Source of the DNA: Acidobacteriota bacterium
GTDB taxonomy: Bacteria; Acidobacteriota; Terriglobia; UBA7540
Assembly (NCBI GenBank): GCA_021789565.1
Contig: JAJYJL010000008.1
Coordinates: 1 to 26,885, forward strand
Length of the DNA stretch: 26,885 nucleotides
Direction of reading: 5' to 3'
Shown piece by piece: positions 12,755 through 20,614 of this stretch (position 1 is its first letter; each line of letters opens with the position of its first letter). The notes below the pieces were generated by a model. It had not been told where the DNA came from and made no database searches. It saw only the letters and a program-made list of their open reading frames with translations. The position numbers and the translations under genes were made by a program.

Positions 12755-15559
12755 TTACTCCAGCACCTCCCGGAAGGGTTTGCTCCAGGCCGCCTCCAGA
12801 GAGGCAATGCTTTGCCGCCACAGGACATTGCTGCCTTCAGCGAGACTGAGTTGGGGCTCCGCGATGACTTCACCGATGGTCTCGTGCGGAACAGCCAGCT
12901 TTGACAGATCCTTCTCAGCCTCGGGCGAAACTTCCAAAACTACGGCGCCGATGAATTCACCAAAAAACAGTTCGTCCTTGCGCATACCGGATTCCGCACT
13001 CACTTTGATTCGCGCCCCGAGTCCTGAACCGAAGGCCGCTTCAAACAGGCGAAGCAGCAATCCGCCTTCAGCAATGGCGCTGCCAGAAACGTAACGGCCT
13101 TCGGCATGCAGCGCCTGCACGGTATCCCACAGGGCGCAAACGGATGCAGCCGTGCCGGGATCGAACAACCGGTCGCCGCGCTGGCCGTGCGTGTCCGCGT
13201 AGACGCTGCCCCCGAGCCCTCTGGCACCGGTTGTGCCAACAAGCACCAGCTTATTTCCCACACGCTTGAATTCCTTGGTGATGATTTTCTTTACATCGGG
13301 CACGCGGCCCATCGCCGACACGGCCAGGGTCATGGGCACGTCAATCTTTCGCGCCGCCGATTCAAACGTTCCGGAGCTTGAATCCTTGCCCGAAATGAAG
13401 GGGATCCCCGTTTCCACGGAGAGGTCCGCAATGGCGTCCACCATCTGCGAGAGTTCCCAGGCGGTCTGCGGAGTGACGCGCGGCGTATAGAAGTTGTCGC
13501 AGAGAACGGCTTCCTTGTAACTGGCGCCGGCCGCCACCGCCTTGGTGACGGACTCGATGAGCATCAGCCGCGCCATGGCTGCCGGATCGACGTCTCCGTA
13601 AAAAGGATTAAAAGCCAGCGTTGAAACCATGCCGAAGGGCTTGCCACGCAACGGAGCGGACACATAAATGTTGGTTGGCATGCGGTGGCTGCGGCCGCCA
13701 TAGGGACCGATGGCCGTACGCCCCTGCACTGTGGTGTCAAAGCGCACGCCCGCAGCGCTCTGGTCGCAGCAGTGGTAATGGGAGATGACGCTTTCAACGG
13801 CCTTCTGCCATTCAAATTGCGTTTGCGGCTCGGGAATTGAAAGCGGTTTGAGCGACCGTTCGTGCTCCACCACCGCGGTGGGTTCAATGGGACATCCCTT
13901 CCAGAGGAAATCCATGTCAAGATCCACCACGCGTTGCCCATGCCACGTGGCCTGCAGCCTTTCTGTTCCGGTAAAACGCCCGAACTCGACGTGGGCAACG
14001 TCATAGCGGTCGAGAATCTCACGCGCTTCATCCAACTTTTCGAGCGGCACCACGACGAGCATGCGCTCCTGAGATTCGGAAAGCAGAATTTCCCAGGCGC
14101 TGAGGCTGGCATCTTTCAGGCGCACGCGGTCAAGATCAAGTTCCACGCCGCTCTCGCCCCCGATTTCGCCTGCCGCGGAAGAGATGCCGCCCGCACCAAG
14201 GTCGGTGATGGCGCGAATGCATCCGGCATCGCGCAGGACGGGAATGGCGGAAGTGAAGCGCCGCTCGGTGATGGGATGGCCGATCTGCACGGCGGCAAAT
14301 TCTTTCTCCAGCGTGGCGCCCGTCATGCCGGTTGAGCTTGCGGTCGCGCCGTGGATCCCGTCACGGCCGGTTTCACCGCCGATCAGCAGCGCGATGTCCC
14401 CCGGCCGGGGCGAATCCTTCAGCGCGTCCTTGGCGGGAATCAGACCGATGGAATGTCCCAGAGCAAAACACTTGGCGTAGCCCGGATGGATGCGATAGAC
14501 CGGGTGCATCATGGGAATGCCCATGGGGTTGACGTAATAGGACGTCGCACGGATGGATTCGGTGACAATCAGTTGCGGGTGCAGAGCGCCGGCAGGGACA
14601 TCATCATCAGCCATGCGCGGATCCATAGTGCCCATCACGGTGGTGCCGCCAATGGGATAAGCGCCTTTGCCAAATCCCAGAGTGTCACGAATGACCCCGC
14701 CGTGCTTGGTGGCGATGCCGCCGAAGGGGGCGATGGAGCTGGGGAAATTGTGGGTTTCACCCTTGATGGTGATCACCCAGCCATCGTAGAACTCCATTCC
14801 GCCGGCATTGTCCTTGAAGGATGAAACCACCAGCGGATGGTTGATCCGGGCAGTGGCCTGGCTCAACCGCTTGAGCAGCCCGAGACTTTTCCAGGTGGTG
14901 TGGTAACAGTGGTCGCTCCAGCTCTGCACCAGAATTTCGATTTCGGCGTCGGTGTGCGGGCGGCCGCGCTGGATTTCGTGCCCCTGGATGGCTTTCATCT
15001 GGGCGAGCGGGGCGTACCAGGAACGCTCGACGGAGAGCGCTTCAAGCTCCTTGTCGCCGAGGCCGCGCAGAGTGACTTCCGTGACCGGATCGGGCCTGCC
15101 CGCAGGCTGAAGGGTTTCAACCACTTCATTCGGTTCGCGAACCCGCTCCACAATTTTGTTATAGAGAAAACGCGAGGCCAGCTTGCGGGCTTCAGCTTCA
15201 TCGAGTCCGGTGAACTGGAAACGCCGGCTGAGGCGTGCGAATACCAGGCCCGTTTCTCCCAGCGCGTGAGCACCCTCCATGATGGATGGCGTCTCTGGAT
15301 CGGTGACGGCGGGCCGGTAGGCGATTTCCACCACAGGACCTTGCGCAGGATCAAGGTGCGTGCGGTCTGAGCCGGTCTGGTAAAGCGGATTAATCATCAG
15401 CGGCATAAGCCGGCTGATTTCAATCTCGCCCTCAAGCCAGAAAACGCGTTCAATGGTGATGTTGCTGAGGCGCGTGTAGCCATGCCGCTGAAAAAATCCA
15501 ACCCAGTTGCGCGCTTCCGGATCGTCCCTGGAAAGTGTATAAACCGTGTGAATAGCCAT
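12755..15559 (-). CDS. purL: Phosphoribosylformylglycinamidine synthase, synthetase subunit with PurS-like N-terminus
   Basis: 934 residues, longer than the small PurL (about 750) and shorter than the large PurL (about 1300) that contains its own glutaminase. The first ~200 residues (HTVYTLSRDDPEARNW to about 150) resemble PurS, fused to the synthetase. Core motifs: SWSDHCYHTTWKS (213-225), KGETHNFPSS (266-275), FGGIATKHGGVIRD, GGETGRDGIHGA and later DQSAAGVRFD and FISGKDSSSG. It uses ATP and PurQ-derived ammonia to convert FGAR to FGAM. It is transcribed ahead of purQ with a 2-nt gap. A TATAAT lies 30 nt upstream. The Shine-Dalgarno is weak, but the ATG at 15559 starts the conserved HTVYTLS. 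Confidence 0.95.
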   Translation of the reverse strand: MAIHTVYTLSRDDPEARNWVGFFQRHGYTRLSNITIERVFWLEGEIEISRLMPLMINPLYQTGSDRTHLDPAQGPVVEIAYRPAVTDPETPSIMEGAHALGETGLVFARLSRRFQFTGLDEAEARKLASRFLYNKIVERVREPNEVVETLQPAGRPDPVTEVTLRGLGDKELEALSVERSWYAPLAQMKAIQGHEIQRGRPHTDAEIEILVQSWSDHCYHTTWKSLGLLKRLSQATARINHPLVVSSFKDNAGGMEFYDGWVITIKGETHNFPSSIAPFGGIATKHGGVIRDTLGFGKGAYPIGGTTVMGTMDPRMADDDVPAGALHPQLIVTESIRATSYYVNPMGIPMMHPVYRIHPGYAKCFALGHSIGLIPAKDALKDSPRPGDIALLIGGETGRDGIHGATASSTGMTGATLEKEFAAVQIGHPITERRFTSAIPVLRDAGCIRAITDLGAGGISSAAGEIGGESGVELDLDRVRLKDASLSAWEILLSESQERMLVVVPLEKLDEAREILDRYDVAHVEFGRFTGTERLQATWHGQRVVDLDMDFLWKGCPIEPTAVVEHERSLKPLSIPEPQTQFEWQKAVESVISHYHCCDQSAAGVRFDTTVQGRTAIGPYGGRSHRMPTNIYVSAPLRGKPFGMVSTLAFNPFYGDVDPAAMARLMLIESVTKAVAAGASYKEAVLCDNFYTPRVTPQTAWELSQMVDAIADLSVETGIPFISGKDSSSGTFESAARKIDVPMTLAVSAMGRVPDVKKIITKEFKRVGNKLVLVGTTGARGLGGSVYADTHGQRGDRLFDPGTAASVCALWDTVQALHAEGRYVSGSAIAEGGLLLRLFEAAFGSGLGARIKVSAESGMRKDELFFGEFIGAVVLEVSPEAEKDLSKLAVPHETIGEVIAEPQLSLAEGSNVLWRQSIASLEAAWSKPFREVLE

Positions 15560-15588
15560 GGCGAGTTCAGTCGCGATGCTGACCCACT

Positions 15589-15594
15589 ATTATA
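15589..15594 (-). promoter_or_regulatory. Consensus -10 box upstream of purL
   Basis: TATAAT on the minus strand at 15594-15589, about 30 nt before the purL ATG, in an otherwise GC-rich stretch. No convincing -35 is found at 16-18 nt (TCCTCC there), so an activator or a weak -35 must be assumed. No PurR-type operator was recognised. Confidence 0.45.
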
Positions 15595-15705
15595 AGCGAG
15601 TTCGGGAGAAAGGAGGAGTCTCGGACGAGCCGCAAATGCAGATTCCTCTCCCTTAGGGAGGGACCGGGTATCAAGCAATGCGTACCGTCCTCAGGTGGCT
15701 CGGGG

Positions 15706-17133
15706 CTATTGCTCGCGTGGGGCCATGGGCCACATGCGCTTTTTGTAAGCGAGGATAAAATAGCCGCCGATGCCCACACAGATGGTGCTGAACGCATAGG
15801 CCATGAACTTCCATCCGCCCGGCTGGAAAGCCGAACTTCCAAAAATGCAGAGCCAGCCCACCAGGGCCAGGATGGCGGGGGCCGGATAGAGCCACATCTT
15901 GAAAGGCAGCCTGACTTCCGGCTGAGTTTTCCTGAGAACAAACAATCCGATGGTGTGGCCGACAAACTGGATCAGAATGCGGGCCACCATCAGACCTGTG
16001 ATGATGTCGCCCAGGCTGAACATGCTGGCCACCGCCGCAAGGATGCCGACCAGCACGAGTGACCGGTTGGGAAACTCGCCCGTGGGGTGAAGCTTGGCGA
16101 ACCAGCCGAAGAACAGGCCGTCGCCCGCCGCCGCGTAAGGAATGCGGGAGTAACCCAGCATCAGGGCAAAAACCGAAGCGAAGGCCGTAAACAGGATCAT
16201 GGCCGTCAGCAAAATCGCCGCCCAGTGGCCGTAAATTTTCTGCATGAAGACCGAGGCCACGGCCAGGTTGGCCATGGAACCCGGCTTGATCATCTCCTGC
16301 CAGGGAACCACGGATACAAAGCTGAAGGAGATGAGGAAGTCGATGACCGTGACCGCCAGGATGGAAATGATGACGGCGTAAGGAATGGTGCGCTCCGGCC
16401 GCTTGACCTCGTCACCCAGGTAGCAGACCTGGTAGTAACCGAGGTAGTTGTAAATCACCACAATGGTGCCGTTGCCGAGTCCTATCAGAAAGGCCCAGTT
16501 CAGATGGAACGCGCTGGCCGGAAAACTGAACGCCATGTGAAGGTCCATGTGGCCAAGGCCGGTGACGATGACCCAGCCGGTGGTGACCAGCGTCGTGATC
16601 CAGAGAATCAGCATCAGCTTGGCAACATCATGGATCTTGCGGTAGAGGGAAAGCATCACCAGGACCGCAATCGAGGCGGCCACCAGCTTGATTCCCCAGG
16701 GATGGCGCCCCAGACCCGTCCACAGGTAGCTCATGTACTGCGTCATGCCGACGGTGCCGGAGGCGATCTCCAGCGGCCCGAAAAAGAGGAACTCCCAGGC
16801 AAACAGCCAGGCCATCAGCTTGCCCCAACTCTGACGGTTGTAACTGTCACGCAGAAAAACATAGGTGCCGCCTGAGCCCGGCAGCGCCGCGCCCAGTTCC
16901 GCTATCACCAGGCCATCGGCAATGGCCAGGACCGCCCCGGCAAACCAGGCCAGCAGCGCCTGTGGCCCGCCCATGGTTCCCAGAATGATGGGCACGGTAA
17001 TGAAAGGGCCGATGCCGATCATGTTCGACATGTTGATGGAGGTGGCGTTCAGGATTCCGAGCCTGCGGCGCAATTGCGGTTGCTGTGATTCTGATTTGCT
17101 TTCCTGGCCGCTGTTCTGTTCTCGTGTACTCAT
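15706..17133 (-). CDS. APC-superfamily amino acid/organic cation permease
   Basis: 475 residues with about 12 hydrophobic segments. After a polar cytoplasmic N-terminus, TM1 carries the helix-breaking MSNMIGIGPFITVP (G-x-G substrate loop) and TM2 WFAGAVLAIADGLVIAELGA, followed by LPGSGGTYVFLRDSYN, the APC signature. Further hallmarks are YNYLGYYQVCYLGDEVKRPE and the YSRIPYAAAGDG loop. It probably takes up amino acids or polyamines by proton symport. The ATG at 17133 gives a normal N-terminus with GGTGGAA just upstream; the frame open to 17400 lacks family sequence. It is monocistronic-looking, with 190 nt to the upstream gene and about 145 nt to purL. Substrate cannot be told from sequence. 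Confidence 0.88.
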   Translation of the reverse strand: MSTREQNSGQESKSESQQPQLRRRLGILNATSINMSNMIGIGPFITVPIILGTMGGPQALLAWFAGAVLAIADGLVIAELGAALPGSGGTYVFLRDSYNRQSWGKLMAWLFAWEFLFFGPLEIASGTVGMTQYMSYLWTGLGRHPWGIKLVAASIAVLVMLSLYRKIHDVAKLMLILWITTLVTTGWVIVTGLGHMDLHMAFSFPASAFHLNWAFLIGLGNGTIVVIYNYLGYYQVCYLGDEVKRPERTIPYAVIISILAVTVIDFLISFSFVSVVPWQEMIKPGSMANLAVASVFMQKIYGHWAAILLTAMILFTAFASVFALMLGYSRIPYAAAGDGLFFGWFAKLHPTGEFPNRSLVLVGILAAVASMFSLGDIITGLMVARILIQFVGHTIGLFVLRKTQPEVRLPFKMWLYPAPAILALVGWLCIFGSSAFQPGGWKFMAYAFSTICVGIGGYFILAYKKRMWPMAPREQ

Positions 17134-17270
17134 CAGTTCCACCGCCTGTGTCTGGATCGTCTTCGTGGCCCGGGCCAGTCGCGCCGCCGCTGGCCGCGTG
17201 GGCACAAGGCAGAGCACTCCCCGAAATGCTAAACCAGCATATACTTGAATGGGGAAAATCCTGAAACACG

Positions 17271-17286
17271 CCGGGGCCGCGCCCGG
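17271..17286 (-). terminator. GC-rich hairpin after the GH-D hydrolase gene
   Basis: CCGGG (17271-17275) pairs with CCCGG (17282-17286), with an additional C-G pair closing the loop. It lies about 40 nt downstream of the hydrolase stop on the minus strand. The following minus-strand bases (CGTGTTTCAGGATTTT) are only mildly T-rich, so it is a weak intrinsic terminator at best. A second small dyad, ATGCT-AAACC-AGCAT, follows at 17226-17240. Confidence 0.35.
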
Positions 17287-17323
17287 AATCGAGCGGCGCG
17301 TCTCCGCCCGTTTCGATTCTTTG

Positions 17324-19822
17324 CTACCTGCTGCCGGCTTCCACGTAACGCCTGTTTTCAAGCAGGTGGAAAGCGGTTTTCTGCGCCCCGTGCACGGCAA
17401 CCGTGGTTCCTTTTTCAGCCGCGAGACCGTCCACGCCCTCGACGGTCAGCTTGACGTTGTAGTCGGCCGCCCTTGTGAAGGAGTGGCTCACTACCCGTCC
17501 GCTGGCGGTCGTCCCGTCACCGAAATCCCAGTGGTAGGAAAGGGCAGGAGCGCTGTCGGCCGCCACAACCGCCTGGAGTTTGATGTCGTCGCCGGTACCG
17601 GCCGATGCTGGAGCCTTCAAGGTGACCGAAGGCGCCGCGGCGGGAATTGACGTGTCGATAATCTTGATGAGCCGCACCGAGTGGGGAGGCTGCTGGGCGA
17701 TCCTGATGCTGCCGTTTTCGAGAGCCACCGGCGCGTCAGCACGGAGCGCGTCATAGGCCTCGAAGTGGCCGCCTGCGGAGAGGCCTAGGCCGTTGAGCGT
17801 AAGCGTGTGCGAGCGTGGCACCTCGGTCCAGTTGAAAACCGCCAGCATCGATTGCCGGGCGTCTTCTTTCAGAAAATATTCGCTGGGCATCAAGTCCTGG
17901 GTGGGAAAGGTCATCAGGTCAAGCGGCGTGGCCGCGCGCCGCAACCTAACCATGTCCAGTAGGTTTTTGTTTTCCACCAGCGCCAGGCGGTTGGGAGTGG
18001 AAGCCAGCGTTGGCAGGTCGTCACCGATGTCATACATGCCGCCGGCAACGGCCGCAATCACAATCTGGACCTCGGCTTCGTTGAAAGTAATGGGCTTTTT
18101 CTGGTTGTGCCATGTCTGCTCGGGCTCCACTTCCGTGGAGACGCTGAAGGCGTCCGGGTCACTGATGTAAAAGGTACGGTTCATGTAAAAGCGGGCGGCG
18201 ATGTTCGGGTCGGCGTCCCTGCTGGCTGCGAAGGAATGGCCTGTGTCGGGAGCGATGCGGCCTTCATCCACCAGGCCGACCGGGGCCAGCATGGCGCTGC
18301 CGTCTTTATCCAGCAGCACGCCATCGCCCACGGCGTCGCGGATGATTTTGAGGCCGATCCGCTCCGCCTCGAGAGCCGTGGTGTGCGGGCGGTAGAAATA
18401 GCCCTCGATGGCGGAAGAATCCATGAAATCAAGCTTGATGTAACGGACGCCCCATTCCCGCGTCAGCACCCGGTAGGTCTCGCGAAGATAGGCCTGGGCG
18501 CCGGGATGGGTGGTGTCGAGAACATAGAGCGGATCGACGTGCCCGTGAACGTACCCAATGCGGATGGGCTGCCCCTTGGCGTCGTGCACCAGCCAATCCT
18601 TGTGATGCTGGTAAACCCAGGCGCGATTGGATACCTCAAAGGGCGCGGTCCATACAGCCAGATGCAGGCCCATATGGGTAATTTTGTACCCGATGTTTCG
18701 CATGCCGTCAGGGAATTGCGTGGCGTTGGCAGTCATGTATTCGCCGCGGGCGTAATCGTACCCTTCATCGAGGTGGCAGAAGTTGAAACCGAGTTTCTTC
18801 AGGTGCCTGGCCAGCCAGCGGGCGTTGGTCAGCACCTCGCCTTCATTCATGCCGCCGTAGAAAGCGGTCCAGCTCCACCAGCCCATGGGAGGCTTGCTGG
18901 AAACACGCGCGTGGTGCAACCGCCGCACGGCTGCCCCGTAAGCTTCCAGTTGCGCGTGGTAATCGGCGCCCGCGGCGAACATCACGATTTCTGAACTCAA
19001 TTCCTTGCCGGGAGCAACAGGAAGGCTCAACTGAACACGCTGGGCGGGCGGGATGTCGTCCCTCAAAAGGACGGCCTCACCCGTGCCGGTGGAATCCACG
19101 GTAAATGCGCCGATGCTCGACGCGCCCATGGGAGGCTTTTGAACCTTCAAGTGCAGCGTGGTGACAAAGCGGTTCTCGGTGAGCGCCGCGAGGAGAAGGC
19201 TCTGTTTGCTGTGAAGGTTGTAGATGAGGCCGTCGCGGAATCCAACATACGCTCCGTCGGGGGCCTGGTCAAGGCCGCCGATAGGGATGGTGGGATCTTC
19301 GGTGAAACTTTCAAACATGAAGCGGTCCGCGCCTTCGGTTCTGCCCAGGTTGATCCGGGGAGTTCCGGTGGCATCCACGTCGCGGATGGCTTCAACGGAT
19401 ACGGATTTGGCAGTGTGGTTCGCAACCTTCACTTCCACCGTTCCGTAAGGAAGGTGGTTGTATAGTCGCAGAATGCAGACCAGGTCGGGCGCTGAACTCA
19501 GCCCGCTGTAGGTAATGGTAGCCTGCTGGCCGGAACCCAAGGCGTCGTGAAAAGTGCTTTGGACGGCTTGATGATGCGGATAATCGTTCGAGCGTACCCA
19601 GCGATGGTTGATCTCCGCGCCCACACCGGCTTCGAGCACGGGAGCCTGCAAACCGGTGGCCGCGATGGCATACGACCCATTCTGCGGGTTGACGGTGACG
19701 GTCAATTGCGAATTGTGGAGCGACGCCGCCGCTGATGCCCCCGGAATGGCACACGCCATGGCCAAAAATATAAACAACTCGAAAAATGGAAAATGGATGG
19801 ACTTGCTTGACGACTTGTTCAT
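17324..19822 (-). CDS. Secreted clan GH-D glycoside hydrolase (alpha-galactosidase-like, GH36/GH27) with C-terminal PKD domain
   Basis: 832 residues. A Sec signal peptide (basic start, hydrophobic FPFFELFIFLAMACAIPG, cleavage near ASA-AA at about 31) is followed by a beta-sandwich N-domain (about 35-300), a TIM barrel from PPMGWWSWTAF (311) with the nucleophile Asp465 in YIKLDF and the likely acid/base Asp526 in GRIAPD, a beta C-domain, and one PKD domain (about 731-810; YHWDFGDGTTASG). Such enzymes remove alpha-galactosyl or related residues from oligosaccharides in the periplasm or outside the cell. The last ~20 residues (KTAFHLLENRRYVEAGSR) extend past the PKD domain without recognised family. 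AGGG lies about 8 nt before the ATG. It is the last gene of the minus-strand carbohydrate run, 123 nt after the dehydrogenase small subunit. Exact specificity is unproven. Confidence 0.85.
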   Translation of the reverse strand: MNKSSSKSIHFPFFELFIFLAMACAIPGASAAASLHNSQLTVTVNPQNGSYAIAATGLQAPVLEAGVGAEINHRWVRSNDYPHHQAVQSTFHDALGSGQQATITYSGLSSAPDLVCILRLYNHLPYGTVEVKVANHTAKSVSVEAIRDVDATGTPRINLGRTEGADRFMFESFTEDPTIPIGGLDQAPDGAYVGFRDGLIYNLHSKQSLLLAALTENRFVTTLHLKVQKPPMGASSIGAFTVDSTGTGEAVLLRDDIPPAQRVQLSLPVAPGKELSSEIVMFAAGADYHAQLEAYGAAVRRLHHARVSSKPPMGWWSWTAFYGGMNEGEVLTNARWLARHLKKLGFNFCHLDEGYDYARGEYMTANATQFPDGMRNIGYKITHMGLHLAVWTAPFEVSNRAWVYQHHKDWLVHDAKGQPIRIGYVHGHVDPLYVLDTTHPGAQAYLRETYRVLTREWGVRYIKLDFMDSSAIEGYFYRPHTTALEAERIGLKIIRDAVGDGVLLDKDGSAMLAPVGLVDEGRIAPDTGHSFAASRDADPNIAARFYMNRTFYISDPDAFSVSTEVEPEQTWHNQKKPITFNEAEVQIVIAAVAGGMYDIGDDLPTLASTPNRLALVENKNLLDMVRLRRAATPLDLMTFPTQDLMPSEYFLKEDARQSMLAVFNWTEVPRSHTLTLNGLGLSAGGHFEAYDALRADAPVALENGSIRIAQQPPHSVRLIKIIDTSIPAAAPSVTLKAPASAGTGDDIKLQAVVAADSAPALSYHWDFGDGTTASGRVVSHSFTRAADYNVKLTVEGVDGLAAEKGTTVAVHGAQKTAFHLLENRRYVEAGSR

Positions 19823-19945
19823 GACGTTTCCCTGCCCTGAATTTGGATGATGACTTTGACCGTGGTCCGCCTGAACCTCTGAACGGTAGGCTGATAAGGC
19901 GGCGTCTGATGAATTACAGGATCCCCGCCGGTAGCGACCCGTGCA

Positions 19946-20575
19946 CTACGATTGATGTTCGGGATGCGTGCAGGCGCCCGGGAACGAAGTGTTATATCGG
20001 TCCCCCTCGTACCTCAATTCCATGTCCAGTCCGATTTTAGAAGAGTAATATCCCCAAATCGTAAATCCCTTAATCAACTCGAAGGCCGTGCTCCCCGCCG
20101 GGTCCTGGTCGGGGTTTTTCGGGTCAGCCACCGGCTCCAAAATGGAAGTCTGCTCTTCCTTGGTGAGGCTGATAAACGGCTTGTTGTGAAGTGCGAGGCT
20201 GCGCCCATCGAACCATGAAAGCGCCTCGATCACCTCTTTCTTACGTTCGGGAGTTTCGTCATAATAGTAAAGATCAAAAAACCGATTGACCAACGCAGCT
20301 TTTGCGCCGCCCGTGTCCGTTGCCGGAATAATCAGGTCCGTCAGAGCAATCAGCGTTTTATTCTGGTGCTCGTCAAAGAATTGCGGCTTCCAGTTGGCCC
20401 CATCCTGGGCAGAAGCCGCGGCGTCTGTGGGCATGCCCGAGGCGGCCATTGCAGCCCGGGCCGTTTCCGCCTGACCGAGGATCGGCAGCGTGCTAAGACC
20501 TCCGGCGCCCATCACGAGAGTTTTCAGCACACCGCGCCTTCCCTGATTGGTTTCGCCTTCTAATTTTTTCGTCAT
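19946..20575 (-). CDS. Gluconate 2-dehydrogenase subunit 3 family protein, TAT-exported
   Basis: 209 residues. A twin-arginine signal (NQGRRGVLKTLVMGAGGL, Arg13-Arg14) is followed by a mature domain with the subunit-3 pattern: FFDEHQNKTLIALTDLIIPA, GAKAALVNRFFDLYYYDE and TAFELIKGFTIWGYYSS. In gluconate, fructose, glucose and glucoside-3-dehydrogenases this small subunit chaperones the FAD subunit, which lacks its own signal, through the TAT system ('hitchhiker'). The FAD subunit's gene ends 39 nt upstream, and its product indeed has no signal peptide. GGAG precedes the ATG. The usual cytochrome c partner is not adjacent. Confidence 0.9.
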   Translation of the reverse strand: MTKKLEGETNQGRRGVLKTLVMGAGGLSTLPILGQAETARAAMAASGMPTDAAASAQDGANWKPQFFDEHQNKTLIALTDLIIPATDTGGAKAALVNRFFDLYYYDETPERKKEVIEALSWFDGRSLALHNKPFISLTKEEQTSILEPVADPKNPDQDPAGSTAFELIKGFTIWGYYSSKIGLDMELRYEGDRYNTSFPGACTHPEHQS

Positions 20576-20614
20576 GATACTCCATCTCCATTTCGGTCGG
20601 TAACCGTGGGTTTG

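Noticed and set aside
12753..12821. Extended purQ start inside purL
   Set aside because: The extra residues are purL sequence out of frame; GTG at 12752 with GGAG upstream gives the normal PurQ length.
14351..15370. Long open frames on the + strand opposite purL
   Set aside because: They are antisense shadows caused by codon bias of purL, with no start signals or recognisable domains.
15648..15660. CTCCCT-T-AGGGAG dyad upstream of purL as a purine operator or terminator
   Set aside because: One-base centre gives no stable hairpin, it lies upstream of the -10 without a known regulator match, and it is short enough to be chance.
17134..17400. Extended N-terminus of the APC permease, overlapping the hydrolase 3' end
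   Set aside because: Low-complexity translation without family similarity; ATG 17133 gives the usual short cytoplasmic start and has a ribosome-binding site.
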